Shown one piece after another: positions 32,829 to 43,621 of a stretch of 64,000 bases of DNA. Numbering within the stretch: position 1 is the first letter of the stretch; each line of letters starts with the position of its first letter. The DNA lies in the NCBI GenBank assembly GCA_030710605.1, contig CP092865.1:28096801-28160800 (forward strand). The letters run 5' to 3'. The notes under the pieces were generated by a model that was not told the DNA's origin, ran no database searches, and worked only from the letters and a program-made list of their open reading frames with translations. Origin of the DNA: Cordylochernes scorpioides. Taxonomy: Eukaryota > Arthropoda > Arachnida > Pseudoscorpiones > Chernetidae. Position numbers and translations under genes: made by a program.

Positions 32829-33360
32829 GCAGGATACTTCAATAAGGATATTTTAGAAATATCTTGAAGTGTTCAATTGAAACTGTGGGGTCTTTACTTT
32901 AGCAATAACAGGAATAAGGATGCGACTATTGATAGAGAGATTAAAGAAAGGTATTTAGAATCTTCCAAGTAGCATTAGAGCACAGAGATAAGCAGAATTC
33001 ATCACAAGATCCTCCTCCAACGTGTGCGGCATTCCCCCTTCTGTGCCAACATGACTCGGCATTCTGAGCCTCGGGCTAGGTCAACGAACCTTCTTGGTGG
33101 GGCCCACGGAGGTATTGGGAAATGAAGAACCCCCTCTATAACTAACCCTCATTGCCACATCTTCCGTAGAACTCTTATAGCCCGAATACTGTCGTTTTAT
33201 TGGGAGATATGCTTGTTTAATGGAATAGAGATTGTCTCTATTATATCCTTTTGTAAAATAACGAATCCTCTGGAATTTAAATTACTATAAAACTAAAAAT
33301 TTGTTGGTCAATTCGACCGTTTTCCTAACTTCTCTCGTAGGATGAAATAGAAGCCGCCCC
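32829..33360. other. unclassified DNA with a GC-rich patch
   Basis: About 33005-33130 is GC-rich (CGTGTGCGGCATTCCCCCTT and following) and may be part of an unrecognised mobile element. No clear frame. Confidence 0.35.
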
Positions 33361-33395
33361 TGTACTGAGGAAGGGCAAAGCCCGAAACCCTACAA
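33361..33395 (+). ncRNA. hammerhead-like motif in Penelope-like remnant
   Basis: CTGAGGA, then a GGGC-AAA-GCCC hairpin, then GAAAC (33365-33388). One extra A separates the core from the hairpin, and the expected GTC is ATC. Flanking DNA matches 34.38-34.50 kb. Confidence 0.35.
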
Positions 33396-33616
33396 TCTGG
33401 CTTTTTGTCTCAATTTTGCTAAATAAATAAGCTCCTGTAAAAGGGTTGACACTATCCGAAAGCTTAAGAAGTAATTAATAATAAAAAATAGGGAACTCAT
33501 CCTTGGAATCTGCGTTTTATAGTAATATATCCTTTTTTCCATTTGAAATGATGGAGCAAATGTGAAGGGGGGAATAATATTTCTGAAAAACTTGAATGGA
33601 AGGTATAAACACGAAA

Positions 33617-33990
33617 GGTGTGATATCTTCTTCTTTCTTATCTCCACTCAATCATATTAGGGTATCAAGCTTGTTTGACAGCCATCATGACTGTGTGAAG
33701 TAGAATGCGTCTGCCTTTGTCATTAAGATTGGGAACACTACTCAGTGGCAACCGACTTAGCTCCAATATGAAATAGCCGCCTCTGACATGAGGAACAGAC
33801 ACCATGTGCAGCCACTCCTAACATGGAGTACAAACGCTGCTCATCCTGTATCCCTGGATTAGGAGCCCTTACAGAGTACTATCAGCCGGGCCAGATGAGC
33901 CCAGGTTTTTTAGCGAGCTTGTTACTGCTCCCCCTCCTCCTTTTTCATCCGGGCTTGGGACCAGCAAAGGCGGAGTTAAGGTATGATATC
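33617..33990 (-). mobile_element. retroposon R1, copy 3 (352 bp, full)
   Basis: Target duplication GGTRTGATATC at 33617-33627 and 33980-33990. The insert ends in TTCTTCTTTCTTATC on the left (3' tail on the minus strand) and GCAAAGGCGGAGTTAA on the right. Confidence 0.75.
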
Positions 33991-34379
33991 AAATGAATCA
34001 ATAATTTTAGATTGTTAATTTGTCTCTTGAATGTCCTTGGAGGTGGACAGCTTTAATTAAAGAATCGAGGTCATTTTGATGAATATTGACAGGTCTCACC
34101 TAGCCAACCTTTGAATTCCTTTTTTTTTAAAGATACCTGTATATGAAAACATTCAATTATGGTTGATATTGGCTTTTACTTTCATAAATATTCTTTTATT
34201 TCACAGTTCACTATATATAGGATGTAAAACCTTCTCCTCTTTGATTTTTAAAGAATATTTTTTTCGGGTTTAGAAAATTTTGTATTATTTTAAGGAAAAT
34301 ACTTTTAACTTAGTACTGGTACATGAATACCATTCTCCCGCAACTTGTATACTTGCCTGAAAATCGGCCCCTGACATTT

Positions 34380-34770
34380 CACCAGCTTAAAATCTTTTTT
34401 TGGCCAATTCGACCGATTTCATAACTATCCTCGTGAGATGAAATCGAAGCCGCCCCTGTACTGAGGAGGGCCAAAGCTCGAAACCCTACAGTCTGACTTT
34501 TTGTCTGAATTTTCTAAAATTGGTGTTGTAGCTTATTATTTATCACCAGCATTACCATTTGTATTTGAGGTGACGAAAATGCATTGTTTTAATGACTATT
34601 CAAGGGGAGAGGTGCCACTTTTGGTATACATATATCTATATGGAGATTTAATTTGATCCCTTGTGGATTTGACGAAATTAAATCCTACTCTGGACTGACG
34701 AGAGTCATTAACCCGAAACCATGCTCTTCAAATGGACGCTTCTCAGTTTGCCAAAGCTGGTGTTGTAGCT
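34380..34770 (+). mobile_element. Penelope-like terminal segments, two partial copies
   Basis: Two hammerhead-like motifs lie in related contexts. 34461-34484 reads CTGAGGA - GGGCCAAAGCTC hairpin - GAAAC with GTC at 34491-34493, fitting the core consensus without extra bases. 34696-34720 reads CTGACGA - GAGTCATTAACCC - GAAAC with a weaker stem and no GTC. Each is followed by TGGTGTTGTAGCTTA (near 34522 and 34757). Assignment to Penelope-like elements is by analogy. Confidence 0.4.
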
Positions 34771-34908
34771 TAAAAAACCGATCCGAGTCCTCTAGTTTGC
34801 AGAGACAGTGAGTTCTAGCGTCTATTTTGATGGGAGAGACGAATTTTATTGGTATATACACACAGGGTCATCGTGGTCGAAAATCGACAGTGTACACCGT
34901 TAGAGAAA

Positions 34909-35060
34909 ATATGGTTTTACGTGCTATAACCAAAGCGTATGGTTTTTGAGCCCAAAAATAATGTATAAAGCAGACAAGCCACTATAGCAAAGTACCAAGG
35001 TGCTGCACGCCACCAAAGTTTTTCAAAAAAGGTTAGATTTCCCAGGCCAGGGAATACGTC
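34909..35060 (-). repeat. dispersed repeat R2, copy 1
   Basis: About 150 bp shared with 44350-44510 (ATGGTTTTACG, CAAGGTGCTGCACGCCACC, AAAAAAGGTTAGATT). The minus strand is open over much of it, but the second copy is not, so this is probably UTR or decayed element sequence. Confidence 0.55.
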
Positions 35061-35114
35061 CGTTAGGACGTCATTATTTATATACAAGTTTATATTACTT
35101 GTATTAGTAAACTT

Positions 35115-35355
35115 GTAAGGAATGACAATACATCCAGATGGCACAAAAACCTATAGGACATACAACAACTGTCCTGGTGTGGAACTAACACCTACCCACA
35201 TATTCTCCTACCCAGAAATGGCCGCCACCTTGCAGAAAATTGACATAGACCAAGAACAGCAGCTTTACACACCCAATATAGTGGACATTGCGACTGCTGT
35301 GATAGAGATGTATGGAGACATCTGAGGCTCTTCATTGGACACGACAAAAGCAACA
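35115..35355 (+). mobile_element. jockey-like LINE 3' end
   Basis: Frame 35122-35325 (67 residues) starts MTIHPDGTKTYRTYNNCPGV, continues through LTPTHIFSYP and ends GDI. It is the C-terminal part of a non-LTR polyprotein. Two zinc-type cysteines found at 52.7 kb are tyrosines here (TYNNC, SYP), so this copy is decaying. A short UTR with ACGACAAAAGCAACA follows. Confidence 0.8.
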
Positions 35356-35835
35356 AGTATACTTGTATTATATATACAAGTATACTTGTATTATAAATTT
35401 ATATACTTGTATATAATAAAAATCGTTACAAAAAATATGAACCTGCGCTATAATGATTAATTATACATTCAATTTACCATTCATAATTGTAGATGGGAAA
35501 GGCCTCGTTATGAGGCAAGAGTATTTCCTCAAAGAACGGGGGGAAACTTTCCACATCCGAATTTCCGACTACCGATGATAGACGTTAGATTTCCTGATGC
35601 GACCTTGGGCCTATCAAGATGGCAGAGCGAGATTCATCAAAAGAGAGAAAAATATATATTATTAATAATAAAAATATGTATGATTTTGTATATTCCAATC
35701 AAGTTTAAGTGATTTATTCAGCCAAATTATCTTTCATTCATAGTTATCCAATATTTTATCACTGAAGAGAGATTTATCTTATACCAGGGTGAGACAACAA
35801 GGAGATTCTCTGATCAAAGTCAGGATAAAAATATT
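35356..35835. other. AT-rich DNA with a short repeated motif
   Basis: CAAGTATACTTGTATTATA occurs twice in a row near 35353-35395 and is palindromic in part. Otherwise anonymous. Confidence 0.45.
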
Positions 35836-36375
35836 AAAATCTTCAACTTCAAATCGTGTATGTATATAAGTATTGTAAAAAAAGAGTTCAAAGGGAGTTA
35901 GTTCAGGGAGTCACTGAAACGTCGGGAGTTAAATTATTGGTTAACGTAGCTATTATCCTAAAATCTTCAACTTCAAATCGTGTATGTATATAAGTATTGT
36001 AGAACTAGGATTCAAAATAACCATTCCCCTGAGAAGAGTGACAGAAAGTCACTGAAATGTCGGGAGTTAAATAAATTATTGGTTAAGGTAGCTTAATTGT
36101 TTCCAATATCTTTAACTTCAAATCGTGTATGTATAATAAGTTTTGTAGAACTAGGATTCAAAATAATAATTCCCCTGAAGAGAGTAACAGCGCGTCACTG
36201 AAACGTCGGGAGTTAAATTATTGGTTAATGTAGCTATATTTTTTCCAAAATCTTCAAATTCAAATCGTGTATGTATATAAGTATTGTAGAACTAGGATTC
36301 AAAATAATCATTCCCATGATAGGAGTAACAGCGCGTCACTGAAAGGTCGAAAATAAAATAAATCATAGGTTGATG
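35836..36375 (+). repeat. tandem array, about 140 bp, four units with hammerhead-like motif
   Basis: Units begin near 35841, 35964, 36110 and 36252 (CTTCAACTTCAAATCGTGTA). Each contains a GTCACTGAAANGTCG block. The best unit reads CCC-CTGAAGA-GAGTAACAGCGCGTCACT-GAAAC-GTC-GGG (36172-36210), which has the order of a hammerhead core with an almost absent stem III. The array is likely made of Penelope-like terminal repeats; this is inferred. Confidence 0.6.
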
Positions 36376-36663
36376 TGGCTATAATCTTGCACGATGAAAT
36401 ATGAATACAAACAAGTGACATCAGATTGTAGGAAGGATGATTTATTCAAAGTTAACTTAGATATTCATACGAGATAATATGGGAAGTATTAAATATTTAT
36501 CTCGTAAATGATGAAACGCGAATAAATTAGGAAATTGGAGACAGAATTATCCAAAGGACACAATATTCACGAATATACGAGTGAATACAATTTAATACAT
36601 TATTATTAATTAAATGCAATTTAAAGCTCAATCTTAAATAGATTAATTTTCTATATGATTGAA

Positions 36664-36975
36664 AAAAAGAGTTTATTTTATTTCAATTTAAAGCGCTATG
36701 TCCCCTAGGGACACTTGCGCTGTCATACATGTATGTCTTTATATTTGTCTATACATATATATACAATACTTTTAGGCCGTGAATAGAATAGTCATATGAT
36801 GTTAACAATGAGAAAGAGAAATAGAGAAAAAAAAACGAGAAAAAAGAACTGTGTACAAAAGAAAGAAGTGTCTGGCAATATGTACAATCCGCATAATATA
36901 AATTATCAGTTTCTTAAAAGATATTTGTTTCTATATAAAATATAAAATGTATCTACAAAAGGTATTGAATTTAAT
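36664..36975 (-). mobile_element. LINE 3' end (AGCGCTATGTCC tail family)
   Basis: Inverse of a LINE 3' end. The tail hairpin (GTGTCCCTAGGGGACATAGC on the minus strand) lies at the left, then UTR shared with 17.34 and 44.53 kb (GCCGTGAATAGAATAGTCAT). The start of the coding tail is lost. Confidence 0.65.
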
Positions 36976-37084
36976 ATACATTTAAAGAGTTTATGGTTAA
37001 GATAGTGTGTAGTATATGACGTGTGACTAATTTGCATGAAATAAAACGGAGAGATAGCAAAACTTTACCTGTAGGATACCGACT

Positions 37085-37150
37085 TGTTTTATTTCGACTT
37101 AGAGCGCTATGTCCCCCTAGGGACACTTGTACTTAAAGGTAAAAAAAAAA
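37085..37150 (-). mobile_element. short LINE tail of the same family
   Basis: TTTTATTTCGACTTAGAGCG then TATGTCCCCCTAGGGACACT: the same terminal hairpin as at 36664, without the upstream UTR. Confidence 0.6.
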
Positions 37151-38240
37151 CATAGAAAGAAAAGAAAAGAAAGATATTTGAAATATATACAAGAATTAGT
37201 ATTCAATTTAGTTATATGAAAAGAGAAAAAAAATCAACACAATTGAAATATGTACAAAGAGTTGGTATACAAATTTAGTTAAATGAAATCAATTGTATAG
37301 TGTATTCGAGGAAGACAATTTACAGATTAAAGAAAGTTTTAAGGAATATTTTTAGAAAGAAAATATGCAAGATATTAGAGAAAATTTTCAATTAAAAATA
37401 TGATAGAGGTAATTCATAAATAAAAGTGTTCCAATGAAATATTGACTTTATCATCATGTAGCTTTGTTCACCGTTTCATATTGTTCTGTGGGAATCTATC
37501 AAAATTGAGACCACAATGATTATAAAGAGTTTTATGGGTCGTAGTAAGAATTCTGATTGTTAACCAATAATGGTCATTATAAAGATGTTAGCTATACTTG
37601 AATCAACGACAGAAACGACAAAATAGAAGAAACTACGTATATAGCCAGCAGATCAGAGAAGATAGCAGAAGTACCAATCGTCTGAAACCTGACCTCTAGA
37701 GTAATAAGCTTCAAATTTCACACAGCATCTCATTTTACTTCATCAAAACTTTGTATGGTAAAATGTATCTTGGCTGATTCTGTTTTAATGCAATATTTGC
37801 ATAATAACACATTGATAAACAACATAATTATGTTCTTCTTCTTTAGAATGTGTATGTCACAAACAATATATAATATATGTATGTGGTACACATTATATCT
37901 ATCTACACGTGAGTTTTTATTCTCATATTAACAACCAATCTACTTTCGATTGCAGCTAAGATGGCTAGAGGATATTGGTTATCCAAAGAATAGTGTTTTA
38001 TCTTCAAGTAGGTTACATGCTGATCATTCTGGTACAGTTCAAGCAGTTGAAGTATGTACTGGAAGGTCCACACACGTACGGTATGTGGAGAGGTTAGGGT
38101 GATGATAAGACCGGGTCTTCCCACAACTTTTTAACCGCCTCGACTTCCGTATCTTAATGACTGATAGCCGTTCTGACCCCCCTGGGGCAATATTTGACCT
38201 TTCGGACCGTCGTCGTGAACTCCATATATGGTATGTTCTC
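37151..38240. other. anonymous DNA
   Basis: No recognised gene. 38125-38240 is more GC-rich (CGACTTCCGTATC, CCGTCGTCGTGAACTCC) and could be a relic of an element, unassigned. Confidence 0.4.
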
Positions 38241-38249
38241 CCCAGTGTC

Positions 38250-39300
38250 TTTCCCCTTCTCTTGGAGATGTCCTTGGTATCTTTGTGTATTTAGTGTAGA
38301 CTAACTACCCTCTTCTCTTAGAGATGTCCTTGGTGTCTTTGTGTATTTAGTGTAGACTAACTACCCTGGCCGTCTTCTCTTGGAGATGTCCTTGGTGTCT
38401 CTGTGTATTTAGTGTAGACTAACTACCCTCTTCTCTTGGAGATGTCCTTGGTATCTCTGTGTATTTAGTGTAGACTAGCTACCCTGGCCGTCTTCTCTTG
38501 GAGATGTCCTTGGTGTCTCTGTGTATTTAGTGTAGACTAACTACCCTCTTCTCTTAGAGATGTCCTTGGTGTCTTTGTGTATTTAGTGTAGACTAGCTAC
38601 CCTGGCCGTCTTCTCTTGGAGATGTCCTTGGTGTCTCTGTGTATTTAGTGTAGACTAACTACCCTCTTCTCTTGGAGATGTCCTTGGTATCTCTGTGTAT
38701 TTAGTGTAGACTAACTACCCTGGCCGTCTTCTCTTGGAGATGTCCTTGGTGTCTCTGTGTATTTAGTGTAGACTAACTACCCTGGCCATCTTCTCTTGGA
38801 GATGTCCTTAGTGTCTTTGTGTATTTAGTGTAGACTAACTACCCTCTTCTCTTGGAGATGTCTTTGGTGTCTTTGTGTATTTAGTGTAGACTAACTACCC
38901 TGGCCGTCTTCTCTTGGAGATGTCTTTGGTGTCTTTGTGTATTTAGTGTAGACTAACTACCCTGGCCGTCTTCTCTTGGAGATGTCTTTGGTGTCTTTGT
39001 GTATTTAGTGTAGACTAACTACCCTGGCCGTCTTCTCTTGGAGATGTCTTTGTGTATTTAGTGTAGACTAACTACCCTGGCCGTCTTCTCTTGGAGATGT
39101 CCTTAGTGTCTTTGTGTATTTAGTGTAGACTAACTACCCTGGCCGTCTTCTCTTGGAGATGTCCTTAGTGTCTTTGTGTATTTAGTGTAGACTAACTACC
39201 CTGGCCGTCTTCTCTTAGAGATGTCCTTGGTGTCTTTGTGTATTTAGTGTAGACTAACTACCCTGGCCGTCTTCTCTTGAAGATGTCCTTGGTGTCTTTA
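38250..39300. repeat. tandem minisatellite, 62-bp and 54-bp units
   Basis: About 18 units of TTCTCTTGGAGATGTCCTTG plus GTATTTAGTGTAGACTAACT. The long form carries CCTGGCCGTC; the short form lacks TGGCCGTC (8 bp). Short and long units alternate in the left half, making a 116-bp higher-order repeat; the right half is mostly long units. Very low divergence. Confidence 0.95.
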
Positions 39301-39654
39301 AATATAATATTTTGGCCTTAAATAACCATTTTTTGCTTTTCAGGACGCATCTTGAACTAGATTTTTGTTGTTAAGGTACAGTCTGTATCACGCAGCTAAG
39401 AGCCAACAGCCTGAAAGACGTACGTGGATGGATTTTATTGAGTTACAATGAAAGGATAACATATATATTCTGGACAAAATATTCAAAGATTGGTTGATAT
39501 ATATTCCGATATCAGCATCTTACATGTTAAACGATCAGTTGCTTGATCAATTTTACTTATTTTTTACATTCATTCTTGATTTTACCATTTGATTTCATAT
39601 ATTTATCCTTTGGTACTATATTTTTGAAGAATATAATTTGGCCGACACTTTCTC

Positions 39655-39850
39655 TATGTATCTACACATGTAAAAACATTTCGACTTATAATGTGATCCT
39701 CGTGTGTCTACTTGTACTCAGTGATGAGGTTGAGCTTTTGCAAGAGTCGAGGGCCACCTAAAAACATTCTTGTGTTTAAAGAAAATATATTCAATTCAGG
39801 TTTCAAACCTGGGTTTTGGTTTAGAAACTCGACAGTGTAGATGCTACCTT
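39655..39850 (-). mobile_element. SINE, decayed copy
   Basis: CTACACATGTAAAAACATTT, CTTTTGCAAGAGTC and a B-box-like TTTCAAACC follow the order of an inverted SINE. Highly diverged. Confidence 0.45.
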
Positions 39851-40059
39851 GAAGGTTCCATCTCCACAAATTCTTCCATCCATTCCCCATGCTCACAAAA
39901 ACAAGGTCAGCAGTAATGTTTTTGCTCACGACACGTGAATCTTGATCAGCAGTCCAGGCAGATGGCCTTGGTAACTGGATTTTCTAGTGCTTAGGAATAT
40001 TTCTATGGTGACTCATTACATATATCCCCATGTGAGGTGTCTACGATATTGTATTTTAT

Positions 40060-40640
40060 TATAAAATAAATGAAGCTTCCAGGGTTAAGTTTCTTGTACA
40101 ATTTTCATTTTAAAGCTTTCGGACTTGTCAGTCCTTCAACAGGATTATCACGTTAACAACTTAATAACAAATACATTTTTTTACATACACATGATTATAT
40201 ACATATTTTAAATACTTATTATATATTGAGAGAAAAATATATTACATTATTTCAGTTTGAAAAACAAAATATTTTGAAAATTACAATTACGTGCGTGGTG
40301 GATGATACGTGCTGGTTGAATGATATCTCGAGACTTCAAATTAAATTGAATAAATTCGTGAACTATTGTGTTATATATAGAAGAGTGTCTACATCTATGG
40401 GATAGTATTTGTCCATATTGTTTCTTAGGTTTCTGATATTTCAATGCATCTGTTTATGCTTTTTTGCTGTTTGGTTATCATAGATTCTATTAAAAGTCTT
40501 TGGTATTTACTATGGATATTGTCATAATACACTATGGGTTGAGATAAGTTAAATGTATGACCTGTTTCTTTTATGTGTTGAATTTTTTTAAAATTAAAAA
40601 TGTCTTTAATATAGGTGCCTTTATAATACATTCAATATCA
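40060..40640 (-). mobile_element. Penelope-like retroelement fragment, second copy
   Basis: About 500 bp homologous to 8710-9215. Minus-strand frame 40425-40631 contains IKETGHTFNLSQPIVYYDNI then KSINRCIEISET, resembling the stretch after the GIY-YIG core of Penelope-like polyproteins. The downstream part has a hammerhead-like CTGTTGA - AGGACTGACAAGTCC - GAAAG motif (minus strand, 40115-40142), with a 5-bp stem but T at the A6 position. Truncated and decayed. Confidence 0.6.
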
Positions 40641-40644
40641 TATT

Positions 40645-40745
40645 TTAGTAAAATCACCTTTCAAATAAGTCGAACTTGGTAATTCTAAGCCCAAGGAACC
40701 AAAAAAAAAAAAAAATTCGAATTATCCAAAAATTGTATTTTCTTT
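40645..40745. mobile_element. pogo-type MITE, family 2, partial
   Basis: TTTCAAATAAGTCGAACTTG and AATTCGAATTATCCAAAAAT match the left part of 41641-41811. The 70 bp to the left also match 41570-41640, so both loci share a larger duplicated segment. Confidence 0.55.
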
Positions 40746-40889
40746 TAAAGAGAATATTCAATCATTTGCGAAAGATACACTTTTCCTCTTTGATATAAAA
40801 TTGAAGAAAAAGAATTATAAAGAAATGAAACCATGCAGATCTTTCTCAATCATCTCGCAGATTAGGATCAATGAATAAATCTCAATGCA

Positions 40890-41050
40890 AGCTTTCTATA
40901 AAATTTGTAACAATTAAATTCACTGGAAATTTGTTTATTTTCAACAATGGCATCAAATATTTGATGTAATTGTTGAAAAAGAAACACATTACCAATAAAT
41001 TTAATTGTTGCACATTACATCGATAGATGGCAATTTAATTTATAAGCTTT
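40890..41050. repeat. long imperfect inverted repeat
   Basis: The left arm (AAGCTTTCTATAAAATTTG, TAACAATTAAATTCACTGG, ATTTTCAACAAT) is mirrored on the right and ends in AAGCTT near 41050. The centre is the palindrome CATCAAATATTTGATG (40951-40966). Looks like a fold-back or MITE-type element. Confidence 0.65.
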
Positions 41051-41189
41051 CTATGAAGCTAAAAATGCAACTATAGCTGTTTTAAATGATTAAAATATAT
41101 ATAGAGTATACGCATATATATCCCCTAATTTATATCAAATATAAAAAATATATAGTTATTTAAATTGTAAGATTTAGAAATATATTATC

Positions 41190-41345
41190 TTTTTTTTTTC
41201 TTGTCCCATGTCTGGACTTCAAGTCTAGACCAGATCCTGAAGGCCTCTTTATCGCCTCGATGACCACAGCTGGGTCGGTGTAGATGTCTGTTCGGCAATG
41301 CCCGATGCATTGCATGATTTTGTAATTTCGAAGTTATAAAAAAAT
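41190..41345 (-). other. possible LINE 3' fragment
   Basis: GC-richer patch ending on the minus strand in GACAAGAAAAAAAAAG. A frame gives CIGHCRTDIYTDPAVVIEAI with sensible codons. Unrecognised; it may be the 3' end of an unidentified retroelement. Confidence 0.35.
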
Positions 41346-41640
41346 CTGTATATTTAGAAAAATACATTTGTCTAATGTATTATTTAGACATTCTATACGT
41401 ATAAAAATTGCAGATTCAAATAGGTAAATATGCAATAACAATAGCTTTGGTAAATAATCATGGCTTCTGGATATGACTCTCATCAGTATAGAGATGTTTT
41501 GTAACATAGTTGTTTATTTGAGCATATTCATCATGCGTAGATATAATCTAGAATCACATTGTCCAAGTAAAAATGTTTTTAATATAGGTGCCTTTATAAT
41601 ACATTCAGCATCATATTTTGGTAAAATTCCATTTCAAATA

Positions 41641-41811
41641 CAGCCGAACTAGAATAATTCAAAGCCCAAAAAGGACAAAAAAGAAAATTTCGAATTAACC
41701 AAAAATTCGATTTAAAAACGGAAATTCTATTTATAGGAAATTCTAGGGACCAAGATAAATATTAGAAGTGAAGACGTTTTTGAATTATCCAAGTTCTACT
41801 GTATTAACTTT
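41641..41811. mobile_element. pogo-type MITE, family 2, copy 2
   Basis: CAGCCGAACT to AGTTCTACTG, 171 bp, with TA on both sides (41639-41640, 41812-41813). Inner AATTCGAA-type sequence as in 16312-16490, in inverse orientation. Confidence 0.75.
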
Positions 41812-42003
41812 TATACGAATTGCTAATATATATTTAAAAAAAAATCAAGTAGTTTCTACCGGCTAATGTAGGAAGGTATCAATTGTCTGTTCTCCATAGG
41901 AGCGACTACACTCCATGTCAGGAGACCAAAAGAAGCAAAGTCACACTGAGTGGTACTTCCATGTCTTCAGACCAACAGCACCCCTCTTTCCTTTTCCATG
42001 ATG

Positions 42004-42333
42004 TCTACAAAGCCCTTCTTCTTTCTTATCTCCACACTGGGTGAAGTAGAATGCGTCTGCCTTTGTCATTAAGACTAGGAGCACTACTCAGTGGCAGGCC
42101 AACTTAGCTCCAAAAGAAATGGCCACCTCTGACATGAGAAACAGACGCCATGTGCAGCCGCTCCTAACATGGAGTACAAACGCTGCTCATCCTGTATCCC
42201 TGGATTAGGACCCCTTACAGGGTACTATCAGCCGGGCCAGCTGAGCCCAGGTTTTTTACCGAGCTTGTTACTGCTCCCCTTCCTCCTTTTTCATCCGGGC
42301 TTGGGACCGGCAAAGGTGGAGTTTCTACAAAGC
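42004..42333 (-). mobile_element. retroposon R1, copy 4 (310 bp)
   Basis: Target duplication TCTACAAAGC at 42004-42013 and 42324-42333. It lacks about 40 bp near the tail (CTCCACACTGGGTGAAG) but keeps the full right end (GGCAAAGGTGGAGTT). Confidence 0.75.
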
Positions 42334-43055
42334 TGAGACAATGGGACCTAATGAAGATCGTTTAAACGATTTAAGGAATAAGCAACAACAACAACAATAA
42401 GTAGGTTCTAGATAAAACAGACGATACATTGAATGTTTCTATCTCCCACAATGTCACCACTGAAAGTGAAATATTGACAATAATTCCATGTCTAAATCCA
42501 TCATCGTCAAGTTGACCTATCAACCGGAACCATCTGTTTGCGGAAATCGTCTGACAATTTCACCTTCCGAATTACCTTCAAACTTTCTTTTCAACAAACT
42601 GTCTGAATTTTTATTTCTAAAAGAGGTAAAATCTTCCCAATTACATTCGTGGTAAAGACAAAACATTCAGGAGATAAGTTTCTTCATCAATTTTATTGTC
42701 TTTTATATACGAAATAATGCCCTATAAAATTAGTTAAACTAAATACAAAAACATAAAATATTTAAATAGTATTTAACATTATTTTCCCGAAATAATTTGC
42801 AAAATATTATTATTCGGGTGTACTCGTATATACATATTTAATAATTAATAAAATACAAATTAAAAAAGTGAGATAATTAATAACATTGATGTGCGTATGA
42901 TCATTTTTAGTAATTGTTATTTTTACAAACTTAATTATATCAATAGCTCTATTTTTGTTATTATATTTCATACAACAATTATAATTTAAGTAGCAAGAGT
43001 ATATATATATTAAGAGACATATTTAAAAATCAACATTTAAAAAAATTTTTTTTCT
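42334..43055. other. anonymous AT-rich DNA
   Basis: A CAACAACAACAACAA run near 42385 may be another LINE tail remnant. Nothing else recognised. Confidence 0.45.
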
Positions 43056-43059
43056 TATT

Positions 43060-43350
43060 GCAGTGAAACAGCAAAGACTTTTGTGTCTTATACAGATTCT
43101 CCAAGCAGAAATGTAGGGTACATGCAGGAATAACAGTAATAGTACTAGAAATAAGTGATGTTATAATTTTAAAGCTAATAATATTTAATGGTAATATGTA
43201 ATTTATATACAGGAAAACTTAATCAAGACATCAAGCTATTATATAGATTAGTCTGGGTAATTTGGAGGAAGAGAAATTTCTTATACATGGATTTACCCCG
43301 AAGTCTCTGCAAATGAAAAAAAAAATACAAGCTAATCACATTTTGTTAAC
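43060..43350 (-). mobile_element. LINE 3' region, copy at 43 kb
   Basis: Tail (AAAGACTTTTGTGTCTTATA), then CAGATTCTCCAAGCAGAAAT and a roughly 150-bp module, in the same order as 47980-48350. Body truncated. Confidence 0.65.
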
Positions 43351-43621
43351 TTTGCTTTGAATTTTTAATGAAACTGATTCCAAGAATTATAATCAAGCAT
43401 TATATTTATTGATTTACAAAAGAGAGAACAAAATATAAAAGAGAAACTAATATTAAACAAAATAACTTTTTTTTTGTTACGGTTAGCGCCTATTTACCTG
43501 TGAGCTTACATATACTCTGTGGTAAAAATTAATTAATATATATACAACACATTTAATATTAATAATGGAATTTATATGTGTTCTATGAGTTACTTTTGCG
43601 ATTCTAAAAATAATTTTACAG
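43351..43621. other. anonymous AT-rich DNA
   Basis: No gene or family recognised. Confidence 0.5.
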
